The notes under the pieces were generated by a model that worked only from the letters and a program-made list of their open reading frames with translations, did no database searches and was not told where the DNA came from. 64,000 nt of DNA from Tricholoma matsutake (lineage: Eukaryota > Basidiomycota > Agaricomycetes > Agaricales > Tricholomataceae), in assembly GCA_026075535.2 (NCBI GenBank), contig AP026540.1:13578001-13642000 (forward strand), given 5' to 3'. A program made the translations under genes and the position numbers. The number at the start of each line of letters is the position of its first letter. The stretch's first letter is position 1. Positions 42,365 through 54,060 of this stretch are shown one piece after another.

Positions 42365-45268
42365 GTCTGAAGTCCAAAGTGGCCAAAGCTCGTGCTGCAG
42401 CAGTCACTGAGTCCAAGCTGGACTCTGTGGACCCAAAAAAATAGTCCGCAACCCTCAGGAACATGCCATTGGGGCTGAGGGTTGCATTGACCTTTCCCAA
42501 CTGGCTGCTTATGTCCATCTCAATGTGTCCATTCTTTCTGATCCTGAATCCCTTACCATCCTGCTATCCCTTTCCAAACATTCCCAAAAAATCTGAACTC
42601 TTATCAACTCTGGTTCCTCACATTGTTTCCTAGATTCATCATTTGTGTGGGACAACCAACTTAGTACCAAAATCATTCCTCTGATTGGACTCCAACTATT
42701 TGATGGAACTTGTAACTCCACCATAACCCAAGTCATGAAACTCCCAGTTACTTTTCCATCGGGTGAAGTGTTCAATCTGACATTTTATGTAACCTCGCTG
42801 GACTCTTCCTGCTCTGCAGTACTTGGTCATAACTGGCTGAAGCAATACAATCCATTGATTGACTGGTCTTCAGGCCAAATTAATTTCTGTTCTGCAGCTC
42901 AAAGAGGTCCTGCCCCCTTGATGTCCTCTGACTCTCCTATCTTGTGTGAGTCACCTTCACCTCCGAACCTTCCAGCAGAAACCCACAAAACCCCTGTAAT
43001 CACTAAACCCTCAAAACTTATACCTCCTGAGATCTCCTTCATCAATGCTGCCACTTACATGCATGCAAGCAAACTCCCTGGGGCTGTAGCCTTTCAGATG
43101 ACATTCTCCCTGGAAGGACTGATGGCTAAATCTTCTGTGGTGTCCAAAAATCCTCTGGATTCCAGAAGAATATCATGAATTTGCAGATGTCTTTAACAAA
43201 CAAAAAGCCAATACCCTTCCTCCACACTGTCCCTATGACCTCAAGATAGAGACGAAGGATAATGCTCCCCCACCTCTGGGTTGCATGTACTCCCTCTCTC
43301 CCTCTGAGCTCGAGGCCCTCCAAATATTCATTGAAGAAAATGTTCACTCAGGCTTCATCTGCCCCTCCAAATCCCCTCATGGTGCTCCTATACTCTTTGT
43401 CAAGAAAAAGGATGGGAGTCTCCAACTTTGTGTCGACTACCGGGGACTCAACTGCATCTCAAAGAAGGACCGCTACCCACTTCCGCTAATCTTGGATCTC
43501 CTGGACTCTCCAGGAAAAGCATGCATGTTCACCAAAATCAACCTCCAGCATGCCTATCCCTTAGTCTGCATTGCTGAGGGAGATGAATGGAAAACCACTT
43601 TCCACATGCACTACGATTCTTTCAAATGGCTGGTGGTTCCGTTTGGACTCACCAACACACCTGCTGCCTTCCAGCACCTCATGAACGACATCTTCAGTGA
43701 CCTATTAGATGTCAGCATCATTGTCTACCTCAACAATATCCTAATCTACTCCAACAACATGAGTCAACATAAGGCTCATGTCAAAGAAGTTCTCTGGAGA
43801 CTCCAGAAAAATGGGCTTTACACTGCTCTGCAGAAATGTGAGTTCCATAAAGACAGCATGGAATACTTGGGGTTCATCCTCTCTCCAAATGGGCTCTGGA
43901 TGTCTGAAGATAAAGTCAAAACCATCCTTGACTGGCCCAAACCTCGAAAGGTTAAGGACATCCAATCCTTCCTTGGATTCTGCAACTTCTACTGACAGTT
44001 CATCCATGGATATTCCAACATTGTCACCCCTCTCACCAGACTCACCCAGAAGCACATGCCTTGGGACTTTGGCAAGAAATGTCAAGAAGCCTTCAACAAA
44101 TTAAAAGAGGAATTCACTCATGCCCCAATACTTACTCAATGGCTACCGGACTCCTGCATTATCTTGGAGACAGACACCTCAGACTATGCCTTGGTGGCTA
44201 TCCTTTCCATCTATACCTTGGATGGAGAAATCCACCCAGTTGCATTCCACTCCCATTCCTTCAACCTGGCTGAATTGAACTACAACACCCACAACAAGGA
44301 ACTTCTGGCTATCTTTGAAGCTTTCAAACACTGGCGACAGTACCTCAAAGGTTCTGGAAATCTGGTAGATGTGGTCACAGATCACAAAAACTTGGAATAC
44401 TTCAGTACCACAAAGCTCCTTACTCATCATCAAGCTCAGTGGTCAGAATACCTTTCACAGTTCAACCTAGCCATCTGCTTCCACCCTGGTAAGCTGGGGG
44501 CTAAACCCAATGCCCGATGCACTCACTAGATGCTGGGATGTCTACTGCAAAGGGGGAAATAGTGACTTTGCCTCAGTAAACCCAAGCAATTTCTGTCCAG
44601 TCTTTACTCAAGAACAACTCACATCCTCCCTCTGAGCCACTTTCCTAGCTACTCCTATCATCTGACAAGCTGTTCTCATGGATATTGAAAAACTCCACAA
44701 CAATATCCGATCCTCACTCCCTCATGATCCCATTTTCTCTTCACACCTTCCATCACCATCTGCCCCAAATTGGTCTCTAGATGACAGCAGACTTCTCTGC
44801 CACTTTGACTGGATTTACATCCCAGATGTCATGGACCTCCATCTAAAAGTCTTACAATACAAGCATGACCACATCCTCTCAGGTCACTATGGGCAAAATG
44901 AGACCCTTCTGCTTATCTGATGGGAATATGTTTGGCCCAATCTCTGCACCTTTGTGCAGGACTTTTGCAAGTCTTGTACTACCTGCAAACACTCCAAATC
45001 ACCCCGACACAAACCCTACAGATTTCTGAAGCAACTTCCAGTCCCAGAAAGCCCTTAAAACTCAATTTCCATGGACTTCATCAAACAGTTACCAGACTCC
45101 AATGGACACACTGCCATCCTAGTCATTGTAGACCAACTCTCCAAACGGGGCATCTTCATCCCCACAGTAAATGAAATCATGGCACAAGAACTTGCTAATC
45201 TATTCATCATGCACGTTTTCTCCAAACACGGTGTTCGCATCTCATGTCACTTGCAACTGGGGTTCTGA
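42365..45268 (+). pseudogene. Ty3/gypsy relic 4 (protease to integrase)
   Basis: Plus-strand domains in order: protease LINSGSSHCFLDSSF (about 42,600; the catalytic Asp codon is AAC 42,606-42,608); VLGHNWLKQYNPLIDW; RT (43,285-43,995) with LFVKKKDGSLQLCVDYRGLN and VYLNNILIYSNNM, where both catalytic Asp codons are Asn (43,732-43,737); RNase H LETDTSDYALVA and DHKNLEYFS; integrase GHYGQNETLLL, CKSCTTCKHSK, SMDFIKQLP, to 45,268. Several stops break it. No LTR or gag is visible: the left edge meets element C and the right edge meets a copia relic. Confidence 0.9.
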
Positions 45269-45289
45269 GTTCATTTCCCACGCCCATTC

Positions 45290-46089
45290 CACTTCTTGAG
45301 AATGACCAGCATAATGATTCCCACTCCCCCATCACACTTACTGCTCAGGCCAAACCTAACAAATAACCCAACATACCTACCTGCAGAAACCCCATCTGTA
45401 AAAAGACTGGGCATACTATGGAGGACTGTATCAAGCCCAGTGGAGGGATGGCTGGGAAGACTATTGACAAATCCAGAGCCATGTGAAAATTGGCACTTGA
45501 GAAGAAGATGCCAGGATCCACTACCCCAAAATCCTGATTACAGTGAAGGACATCAATGGGCATGCATTCACAGTCATAGTTGATTCCGAGCCTTCCCCAC
45601 CCACTGCAGCTCATCCTGAATTTGCTGGCCTTGCTCATGACCCCATCCCTACCACCACCATTGAAGAAGCGGAATACGAGGGGTGGATTGTTGTTGAGGA
45701 GGAGACATCTACCACTGTTTACTGGGATCAACACACATCCATGTATACAGATGATGTGTTAGCCATCGAACCACTTAATCAAGCTTGTTGATCAGAACTC
45801 TCACTGGACGACCATCCTTTTATCATTGATTCTGGTGCAACCATACACATATCACCTGATAAGTCTGACTTCATCACCCTTTGTCCAACCCCACCCCATA
45901 CCATCAAAGGTGTTGGAGGCTCTTGGATTGCCACCATTGGTGTCAGGGATATTAAACTCCGAATAGCTTGAGGTGCATCAATCCTATTACATAATGTGCT
46001 CTATATCCCAAACTTGACTGTCCAACTCATCTCCATAGCATCAGGAAAAATGACTTGGGTCCCAGGACACCTTCAGAGACTTTGGGTTG
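45290..46089 (+). pseudogene. copia relic 2 (gag knuckle to protease)
   Basis: CRNPICKKTGHTMEDC (a CCHC knuckle), GGMAGK, ITVKDINGHAFTVIV, EYEGWIVVEEETSTTVYW and FIIDSGATIHISPDKSDF parallel the complete copia of this window at about 60 percent by eye, so it is a related but different family. The protease DSG is intact, but stops occur before and after it. It abuts gypsy relic 4 on the left and is cut by gypsy copy 2 at 46,089. Confidence 0.85.
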
Positions 46090-46491
46090 TGTTATGGCGA
46101 CACCCACTATCTGCTAGCTAAGACTGTGCAGGTTCTCTCTACAAGAAGGGGGCAGGATCCACGCTTGTGATGGGGGAACTGATGGTTTTGATGCGAGGGG
46201 TTATTAATAGGTGAGTTTGTTGAGATAGGCCTTTCACACCAAAAATGTAGGTGGAATACCTAAGAGAACACAACTGGGGTCCCCTAGGCATATATTTAGG
46301 GTTTATATACTATGTTACATATATTGTACATTGTTGTTACTGACACATTCACACATGCATGTACATATTGATGTGTGCGAAATAAGATTCTCACGCTATC
46401 AAAGTGTAGCATAATTTGGCATCATGTAGCATAATTTGACATAATAAGATTAAAATAAAATTTTATTAGGTAATGGGGTGGTTTCCTAACA
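46090..46491 (-). repeat. gypsy copy 2 3' LTR
   Basis: 402 bp. It starts TGTTATGGCGAC (plus strand), where the 5' LTR has TGTTAGGGCGAC. Differences from the 5' LTR are dominated by C/T and G/A, many as CA against TG. Confidence 0.92.
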
Positions 46492-46502
46492 TTACCCCCC
46501 TT

Positions 46503-49500
46503 TTATGCCTCGACTTCTAGGTGAGAAAATATTATGTTTGTCCCCTCTGTGAAATTTTGGTAAGGCTGGAATTTCATCCCCTCATACACCATTCTTGCAA
46601 TGCAACGTGGAGCATTCAGATTACGTTTAAAGAATTGGGTGATCGCATTACGTGCTCGCTTACAATTCTCTTTGGGTTCCCACGAATTATTTTCATCGGT
46701 GTAGTTTTTCCACTTTATTAAAAACTCCAATTTGTTCCGTCGAAGACATGAGTCTAGAATTTCTTCAACTATGTATTCTGGAGCACCTTCTACTATTATC
46801 AGAGGTTGCAGAGTAGTTTGTTGGCCAGGAATAGTGGACGGGTGGTAAGGGCGTAGGCGGGATATGTTAATCTCGGGATCAATCTTGAATGATTGGGGTA
46901 ATTTTAGCACTACCGCGTTAGGTGAGATCACTTTAGAGATCGCATATGGGCCAACTTGTTTCTCTGTAAGTTTCCTCAAAGGTCATGGAATATTCAGGTC
47001 CTTGGTACTTAGCCATACCAAGTCACCAACTTTGTACTCTGGAGTGCATGCTCGAGTACGATCCACATGTTGCATCATGTCATCACGTGCTTTCTTCAAT
47101 GCCACCTCTGCTTCTTCTTGTACCTTTTGCATCTTAGATACAAAATCTTCTACCGACTGTACTTTGACTTCCCTTCTGGGTTCTACTCCCATGCGAGGAT
47201 GATATCCATAATTTGTGAAAAAGAGTGACATGCAAGTAGCCAAATGGAATTTGTTATTGTGGGAAAATTCAGCAATTGCCAGCCATTCGGGCCAGTCGGT
47301 TTGTCAGTAGTTGACAAACATATGTAGGTACTGCTCCAACTCGTGGTTCATTCTCTCTGTGTGCCCATCAGTCTGCGGGTGATATGCCATAGATAATTTA
47401 GTTTGAATTCCCAATATGTTGTTTAGTTCTCGCATAAACGCAGAAGCAAATTGTGGTCTGCAATTGGAGATAACGGTATCGGGTAACCCATGTAACCGCC
47501 ATACCTGATTTAGATAGAGGTGCGCCAAGCCCAATGATGAGGTTTCTGTAGTAGTAGGAATAATATGGACCTCCTTTGTGAAGCGGTTGCATACTACAAA
47601 TATTGCATCGTACCCTTGAGCCTCAGGTAATCCAGTAATAAAATCCACAGATATATCTCGCCATGGTGCTTTAGGTATAGGGTTCAGCATTAATTTTCCT
47701 GCAGGTTTTTCTGGAAATTTCTTCCCCCTCATGCATGTATCACATCCATCCACATACCCCAACACATACTTTGAAATTCTGGGCCACCAATAATTTCTCA
47801 TTACTAATTCCAACGTCTTCCATCTTCTTGGGTGTCTGGCAATCAGCGTATTGTGATGTAACTGGACGATCTCCCTTTGCAAATCCTGATCCTTCAGTAC
47901 ATACACTTTTCCTCAAAACAACACCAACCCTTGTTCCTCAGTGCATTCATCTCCTTTGATATTACCTTTCTTCTCTCCCTTCATAGCTTTCACAGCTTCC
48001 ACTACTTCATTGTCCATTTCCGAACATTGTCTAATTTTAGACAACATTTCCGTTTCTGAGCTATCTATTAATAGATGCCCTTGATGCATAGTGCAAATAT
48101 GAAAGTATTCGGGTTTGAGTAAGGTAACATTCTTATTGTCCTCCTCCACCCCTTTTTATGATCAATACATCTGGATAATGCATCTGCTTTCCTCATTAAG
48201 CTTCCCACTTTGTGGACCAAGTGAAAATTGAAACATGATAGGAATAGTGCCCAATGTGCTTGCCTGCAATTAAGCTTTTTAGCAGACATGAAGTATTGCA
48301 GATTTTGATGATCCATCCAGATCTCAATCTCATGTGTACATCCCTCCAAATAATGCCTCCATGCCTCCAATGCTCCTATTATCCCCAACATTTCTTTGTC
48401 ATGCACATCATAATTCCTTTCCATATCATTCAACCCTTTTGACAAGTATGCACAAGGATGCCATTTGTCATCTTCACACAGCATTGATAATACTGCTCCA
48501 GTAGCAAAATCAGATGCATCGGATTCCACTCACAAAGGGCATGTGAAATCTACTGGGGTTAATATTGGTCCCTCCACAAACTTCCTCTTCAACTCCTCAA
48601 ATGCTGTCTGCTCCTGCTCTCCCCACCTCCATACTCCCTTTTGCATAAGGTTATGTAAGGGTGTGGCAATTTTAGAAAAATTGTGCACAAAGCGATGATA
48701 ATAACTTGCGAGTCCCAAGAAGGCTTGAACCTCCTTGACATGGATGGGTGCAGGCCAATCTGTGATCACCTGTACCTTGATCGGATCCATTTTGATCCTG
48801 TCAGGGCTGATCAATAATCCTAGGAACTCAATCTTGCTTGCCCCAAACACACACTTCTCTGGTTTCAAAAATAGATCATTCTCCGCCAACCTCCATACAC
48901 CTCCTGTACTATCGCCTCATGATTCTCTTCATCCTCCATGAATATCAGAATGTCATCAATAAATATTATTACCATGCCTTTGTCTATTACGTCCTTGAAA
49001 ATGTTGTTCATCATATTTTGAAAGGTCGGGGGACTATTAGTCATCCCAAAAAACATGACAAGCAGCTCAAAGGATCCTCAATGCGTGGCAAATGTGGCCT
49101 TCCACTCATCTCCTTTCTTTATTTGTACATTGTTGTATCCCCATCATAAATCCAATTTTGTAAAGACTTTGGCTTTTCCCACCTTGTCAATTATTTCTGA
49201 GATCAATGGCAGGGGGTATGCATTCTTCACTGTCCACTCATTCAGATACCTATAATCTGTACACATCCTCTTCCTTTGGTCTTTCTTTGGCACGAAGAAT
49301 ATTGGTGATGTTTGCGGTGATTTTGAAGGTCATATGTATCCTTTATGCAATTGCTCCTTCAGGAATGCATCCACTTCTTCTTGTTTCATCGGAGATAATG
49401 GATATACCTTTGACTTCTTCAGCACAAACCCTGGCTTCATCTCAATTGCATGATCCCATGGCTTCTGCACCAGCATTTGCTCAGACTCCTTCTTCTGGAA

Positions 49501-50360
49501 CACTGACAGATGTTCATGATACACTTTTGGCACCCACTCCTCCACTGGCTTCTCCACCTTCACAATATTCTTGTCCCATGACTGTCCTCCACGAATTGTT
49601 CTAAAGGTTTGCTTCTGCTCTTCTTTCTTGATCATGATTGGAACTTCCCTATTTGGCATTTCCTCATCCTCCACTTCCTCCATCATAACAGAATACTTCC
49701 TCGGATGTTCTTTCTCTCTCTTTTTCCTTTTTTCCTTCTTCATCTTCCTCCCATACACATTACATTCCTTAGGACAACAAGTCATTTGTACTTTCCCAGT
49801 TTTCCAATCAATTTCAGGATTATGCTTCTGTAACCATGGACATCCTATTATTAGATTGGTTTTCCCAAGATCGCACACTTCAAATATGGCTAGTTCCTGA
49901 TGCTCCTGATACTTTAGGTTCATAGTCACCTCCTCCTTGATAGTTCCTCCATGATTGACTGTTCCGTCAATATTGTACACCATTATAGGTTGTGCCAGCT
50001 TGCATGTGTTAATACCATTTCCAGTAATTAAGGATTGATTAATAAATAATCCTGTAGCACCACTATCAAGCAACACTTCCACATCAATAGCTGCATGCGT
50101 GTCCACTGTCTTCAGTCCCACAGTCAAGGTGATTTCGGGTTCTATTCACGCAGAGCGAATAAAGAATTTAGGGGTTTTCGGAAATGACACGTGAAAATTG
50201 TCATGTGATTGACAACAGTTGTACTCCTTTTCATCACATGATTCAGAACGGTTATACTCCTCCTTGGTTTCCTTTTCTGATTTGCTCTGGGTTTCCTCGG
50301 ATACTAATACATTGTAACGATTCTGGGTCACCAATGGGGAAACCTTCACTGGGACTCTTC
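46503..50360 (-). pseudogene. gypsy copy 2 pol
   Basis: Pol reads in the -1 frame from gag (KVSPLVTQNRYNVLVSEE). Protease LLDSGATGLFIN; RT with KSKVYPLSPMKQEE, TGA at 49,330-49,332 after GYI (copy 1 has CAA; the family has Arg); FIDDILIFMEDEEN (48,930-48,970); RNase H MESDASDFATGA and DKEMLGIIGALEAWR; integrase (47,906-47,304) HHNTLIARHP, CDTCMRGK, DISVDFITGLP, ISNCRPQFAS (copy 1: ISDHGPQF, so this copy lost the integrase Asp), QTDGHTERMN; chromodomain LEFLIKWKNYTDENNSWEP. A tail IARMVYEGMKFQPY closes it. Confidence 0.92.
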
Positions 50361-50364
50361 CACA

Positions 50365-51443
50365 AAATTCTTCTGCTTGCCTTCCTCCGGCTTCACTTCC
50401 TTGATTGTAGCTTCCCTTATCTTTCTTTTCTGCCTACAATTCCTAGAAATGTGTCATAACTGCCCACAGTTAAAACATTTAAGTGGGGCTCATCTCCCTG
50501 CTTGATCAACCTCCATTGCCTCTGCTGGTGCTGCTGACTCCATAACTATAGGTGTCACTGCCATGGCCAGTGGCTGTACCCTTGGAGCTTGCGCCTGAGG
50601 TGCCTTTCCTTTCTCAGACTTTCCTCCTGATGACCTTCCAAATTTACTACTTCTGTACATCAACTTCGACTCCACCTGTTCCTGCTGATATTGCTGGTCA
50701 AGGCACATTGCCCAATTATACCACTCATCCAACTTCTCTGGCATAGAAGGTAGTTGGTAGATAGATTTGAACAAAGAGGGATTTAATCCAGCTTTCAAAA
50801 ACTCTACCAATGCGGCTTCTCCCATGTTCGTTTGTGAAGCTTCTGCTTTGAACTGCAAAATAAATTCATCCACCATTAAGGAACCTTGGCGCATGGTCTT
50901 TAATTTAGCATTGGCTGTTGCCTTTGGATTAAGGTCTCCAAACTGTGCCTCCAATCTCTCCAGAAATTCCTTGAAGGTTGCAAATGGTTTATTTCCCACA
51001 GCAATTTGATTAATAGCCTCATTTCTCCAGAACTGTGCTTTCCCCCCCTGAATGTATGAGAGAGCAAACATAATCCTAGACTTGGCTGTACAAAACTCTG
51101 GCTTCCTCCCATGGATGTACAATGCTATAGAGCTGATGAGAGATTTTGTATTCTCCATGGTACTGTCAAAGATTTGTGGGGGTGCATACTTAGGTAAGCA
51201 CACTTTTCCATTTCCAGATTTCTCTGCTGTCTCATCCTCCTGCAACATCCACTCCACCATCTCCTCCATCTCATCATCTCTTTCTCCTATTGTCTCTGGC
51301 TGTACTTCCGCTTGTCTGGGCTGTAGTGCTGCCAATACTGACACTAATTGCAACATTTGCACTGTGAGCACATCAATTTTTGCCTCTAGTGCTGGTATGG
51401 GAACAGGATTAGGACTGGGATTAGAAGTTGAAGGTTCAGACAT
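50365..51443 (-). pseudogene. gypsy copy 2 gag
   Basis: MSEPSTSNPSPNP starts it. A single long frame of 317 codons covers the capsid (ALSYIQGGKAQFWRNEA, FLERLEAQFGDLNPK, VDEFILQFKAEASQTN). TGA then replaces CGA at GR*APLKCFNCGQ (about 50,488; copy 1 has CGA). The knuckle C-F-N-C-G-Q follows the stop. The gag end FVEESQ-stop matches copy 1. Confidence 0.92.
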
Positions 51444-51927
51444 AATTGTAGAATTTGTGATGAATCACTTCTTTGACAAATTCAAAAAATTTTCTTTGAG
51501 ACCTCTCCAAATGTTTACAGGTCATGTGATGGTTCATCAATTGTTCGTCAATTGTTTGTTGATTGTTCGTCATTCGTCAGGCGCCTATTTTGACACTTTG
51601 GATCAATAACCCTTCCAACAGTGCCTGATCTCAGAGATAACACTGAATTCAGCTTGTAACTAAAATAGTCATCCGAATAGAGTGATGTAAATCATAACTA
51701 AACCAGATCCGATCAGTTGTCTGGTTGCAGCTGTCCTAATGACGAGCGCTGCCTCTCTATCACTGGCAGTCACAATGTAAGGTGAGGCCTGGCATCGGCT
51801 TACAAAAGAAAAGGTAGATTACATATATACAAGTACTTCCAGCTCGTGTTGAAAGGGTGAGTAATTGGATGTGGCATGGTGAAACAATGACATATGTGCA
51901 AGTAAGAGAAGGCGCACTGATATGGGT

Positions 51928-51938
51928 AGTCGTGTTCT
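51928..51938 (-). promoter_or_regulatory. Self-primer site of gypsy copy 2
   Basis: On the minus strand AGAACACGACT begins 3 nt after the 5' LTR end, mirroring copy 1. The LTR keeps AGTTGTGTTCT, giving ten Watson-Crick pairs and one G-U. Confidence 0.6.
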
Positions 51939-51940
51939 TC

Positions 51941-52342
51941 TGTTAGGGCGACACCCACTATCTGCTAGCTAAGACCGTGTGGGTTCTCTCTACAAGAAGG
52001 GGGCAGGATCTGTGCTTGTGATGGGGGAACTGATGGTTTTGATGCGAGGGGTTATTAATAGGTGAGTTTGTTGAGATAGGCCTTTCACACTAACAATGTA
52101 GGTGGAATACCTAAGAGAACACAACTGGGGTCCCCTAGGCATATATTTAGGGTTTATATACTATGTTACATATATTGTACATTGTTGTTACCGATGCATT
52201 TGCACATGTGCATACATATTGATGCATCCAAAATAAAATTCTCATGCTATCAAAGTGTAGCATAATTTGGCATCATGTAGCATAATTCGACATAATAAAA
52301 TAAAAATAAAAATTTATTAGGTAATGGGGTGGTTTCCTAACA
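51941..52342 (-). repeat. gypsy copy 2 5' LTR
   Basis: 402 bp. On the minus strand GTATATAAACCC supplies the TATA box upstream of AGTTGTGTTCT. Confidence 0.92.
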
Positions 52343-52642
52343 GGTTGGTCCTGGATGCTCCCAGAGCCTTCAAGGTTCCAAAGCTCAAAAATTCTCCCAG
52401 GGACTCAGAAGAACAAGTGTTGAGGTTGAATGTCATTGCCAAGGTATCTCAAGGCATCTTAAGGTCACACAAATATTGTTACCATATAGAGGGCCTTTCA
52501 GATTGCTCAATTTTATATATCCTCTCAGCCTTGTCAGCTTTAGCAGCTTTGATGGTCTACAATGATGATAGCATTTATGGAATGGTATAAAAACAAACTG
52601 GTAAATTACTCTGCCACCGCTGCCTTCACTTGGGCCTCCAAA
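52343..52642 (+). other. Flank of gypsy copy 2, no gene recognised
   Basis: A plus-strand frame (APRAFKVPKLKNSPRDSEE, LRLNVIAKVSQGILR) runs about 70 codons but matches nothing I know. By the insertion geometry it should continue the copia relic 2 sequence or whatever adjoined it. It does not read as copia integrase. Confidence 0.3.
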
Positions 52643-52644
52643 TA

Positions 52645-53477
52645 GTGTTTAAAGGTCCAGTGTGTAGGACCAAAAAAAAGACCGAAATCGAACTGAACTG
52701 GACCAATTAGGACCGGACCAGTGGTCTATTTATGGACCAGTCTTTTTCAGTCCAGTTGCTGGTCTTTTGTTTTGAGAAATATAGTGGGACCAATGTAAAA
52801 TTGGTTTAAACCAGTTGCAACTGGTCTTTTGTTTCAACATATGTTGGACCTTACTCCCACACATATTTACTTTATTTTCGGTCCATGGATCATCAAAAAC
52901 GGTCAAGAATTGGTTGAGATATGACCAAAAACATTTTTGTAAGAGTATTTTGTTGTATCAGAACAACTTTGATTGTGTTGCTTATTACCTGAGCTATAAA
53001 TTTTTTTGTAGAGCTATATGACATCATAAAAGTAACAACAACACACCTAATTATCTTTACCATGTGATTTTATTCATATAACAGCCCAAATGAGTGTGAC
53101 TACAAACCATAAATTACAAACTAAAAACTGCAACTTGAATGCATGTCCTTTCAGTTTTGGCCATATCTCAGTCAAATCTTGATGGAATTGCTTAAATGTT
53201 GGATTGGTCTACGGAGTATTACAATCTCTATCCATGAATATAATGTATCTGAGGTAACGGTCATATTTGTTGAGATACATGTGGGTTATTTGGCACAATA
53301 TATTTTATGACAAAAGACTGGTCTGAACCAGTCTTTTTTCAGTCCATGGACTGATCAGGACCAGTCCTAAAGGGTCCTGTTGTAGTCCTCCAATATTTGG
53401 GTTGGTCCTAGACTGGTTGTGGTTGCTGGTTTCCCCATTAGAAGTCAAAAACCAGACTGGACTGGACCTTTAAACAC
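52645..53477. mobile_element. Element D: short TIR element (0.8 kb subtype)
   Basis: The ends GTGTTTAAAGGTCCAGT and ACTGGACCTTTAAACAC are perfect inverted repeats of 17 bp, flanked by TA (52,643-52,644 and 53,478-53,479). The interior is colinear with element B and lacks palindrome arrays. It is the best-preserved member, so the consensus ends can be read here. Confidence 0.8.
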
Positions 53478-53639
53478 TAAGCAAAGCTATAAAATAATAC
53501 CAGATGAATCCTGTTGAGTGAAAATCTAGTTGAGTTTAATCTGTTGGAAATTGTGGAAACTCTTACAATGCAGGTAGATGTTATTCAGTAGGCGTAGCCT
53601 TGAATACCAATACCAAAAGGAGTAAGAAGCTGTGACAAT

Positions 53640-54060
53640 AAGAAGCACGAGACACTTACCTGTGTTGCTTGCAAGTGATGTGGGAGATGAGAAGAAAGTA
53701 ACACAGGACCTCCTAGTCACACTTCATCTGTCTTATACCTGGCATCTGCTAGCCCCTAGCACCACGGTACAGACCATGCAAAAAGGAGGTTGAGCAAAGC
53801 TCAGTATGGATAGCGGTGCTAGTCATGTGATGTTGTGGTGGGGCGCAGAGGCCTTCAAAAAGGCTCCTTACCCTGGAACCCACCTTTGCAATGACCTCTG
53901 CTGCATGCTCAGGAGAGAGAGATAGTAGCCAAAACAGAGGCCTGCCTGGATGGACCTCAAAATGAAATAGGCAAGGGAGTGGACATGCTAAAGATGCTGA
54001 TTGTGTTGTGTGTGGGGATGGGTGGTGCAGAGAAGATGGGAAGCAAGGAGCATTGAGTAG
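53640..54060 (-). repeat. 3' region of the DIRS relic (repeat shared with 23 kb)
   Basis: After the recombinase, the minus strand carries CATGTCCACTCCCT, then GGTGGGTTCCAGGGTAAGGAG, GGTGCTAGGGGCTAGCAG, and the inverted repeat CCTGTGTTACTT...AAGCAACACAGG (53,659-53,707) followed by GTAAGT. The same pieces occur at 23.15-23.87 kb in another order. Confidence 0.65.

Larger units (their letters stand above)
46090..52342 (-). mobile_element. Chromovirus (Ty3/gypsy) copy 2, full length
   Basis: 402-bp LTRs (46,090-46,491 and 51,941-52,342) are flanked by the exact duplication GGTTG (46,085-46,089 and 52,343-52,347). The order and sequence match copy 1, inverted. The purine tract (plus strand TTACCCCCCTTTT, 46,492-46,504) abuts the 3' LTR. 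Pol keeps FIDDILIF, unlike copy 1, but has stops and a 1-nt loss near 48,890. Confidence 0.95.

Noticed and set aside
42153..42518. Minus-strand 121-aa ORF
   Set aside because: It spans the end of element C and antisense gypsy relic 4; no independent support.
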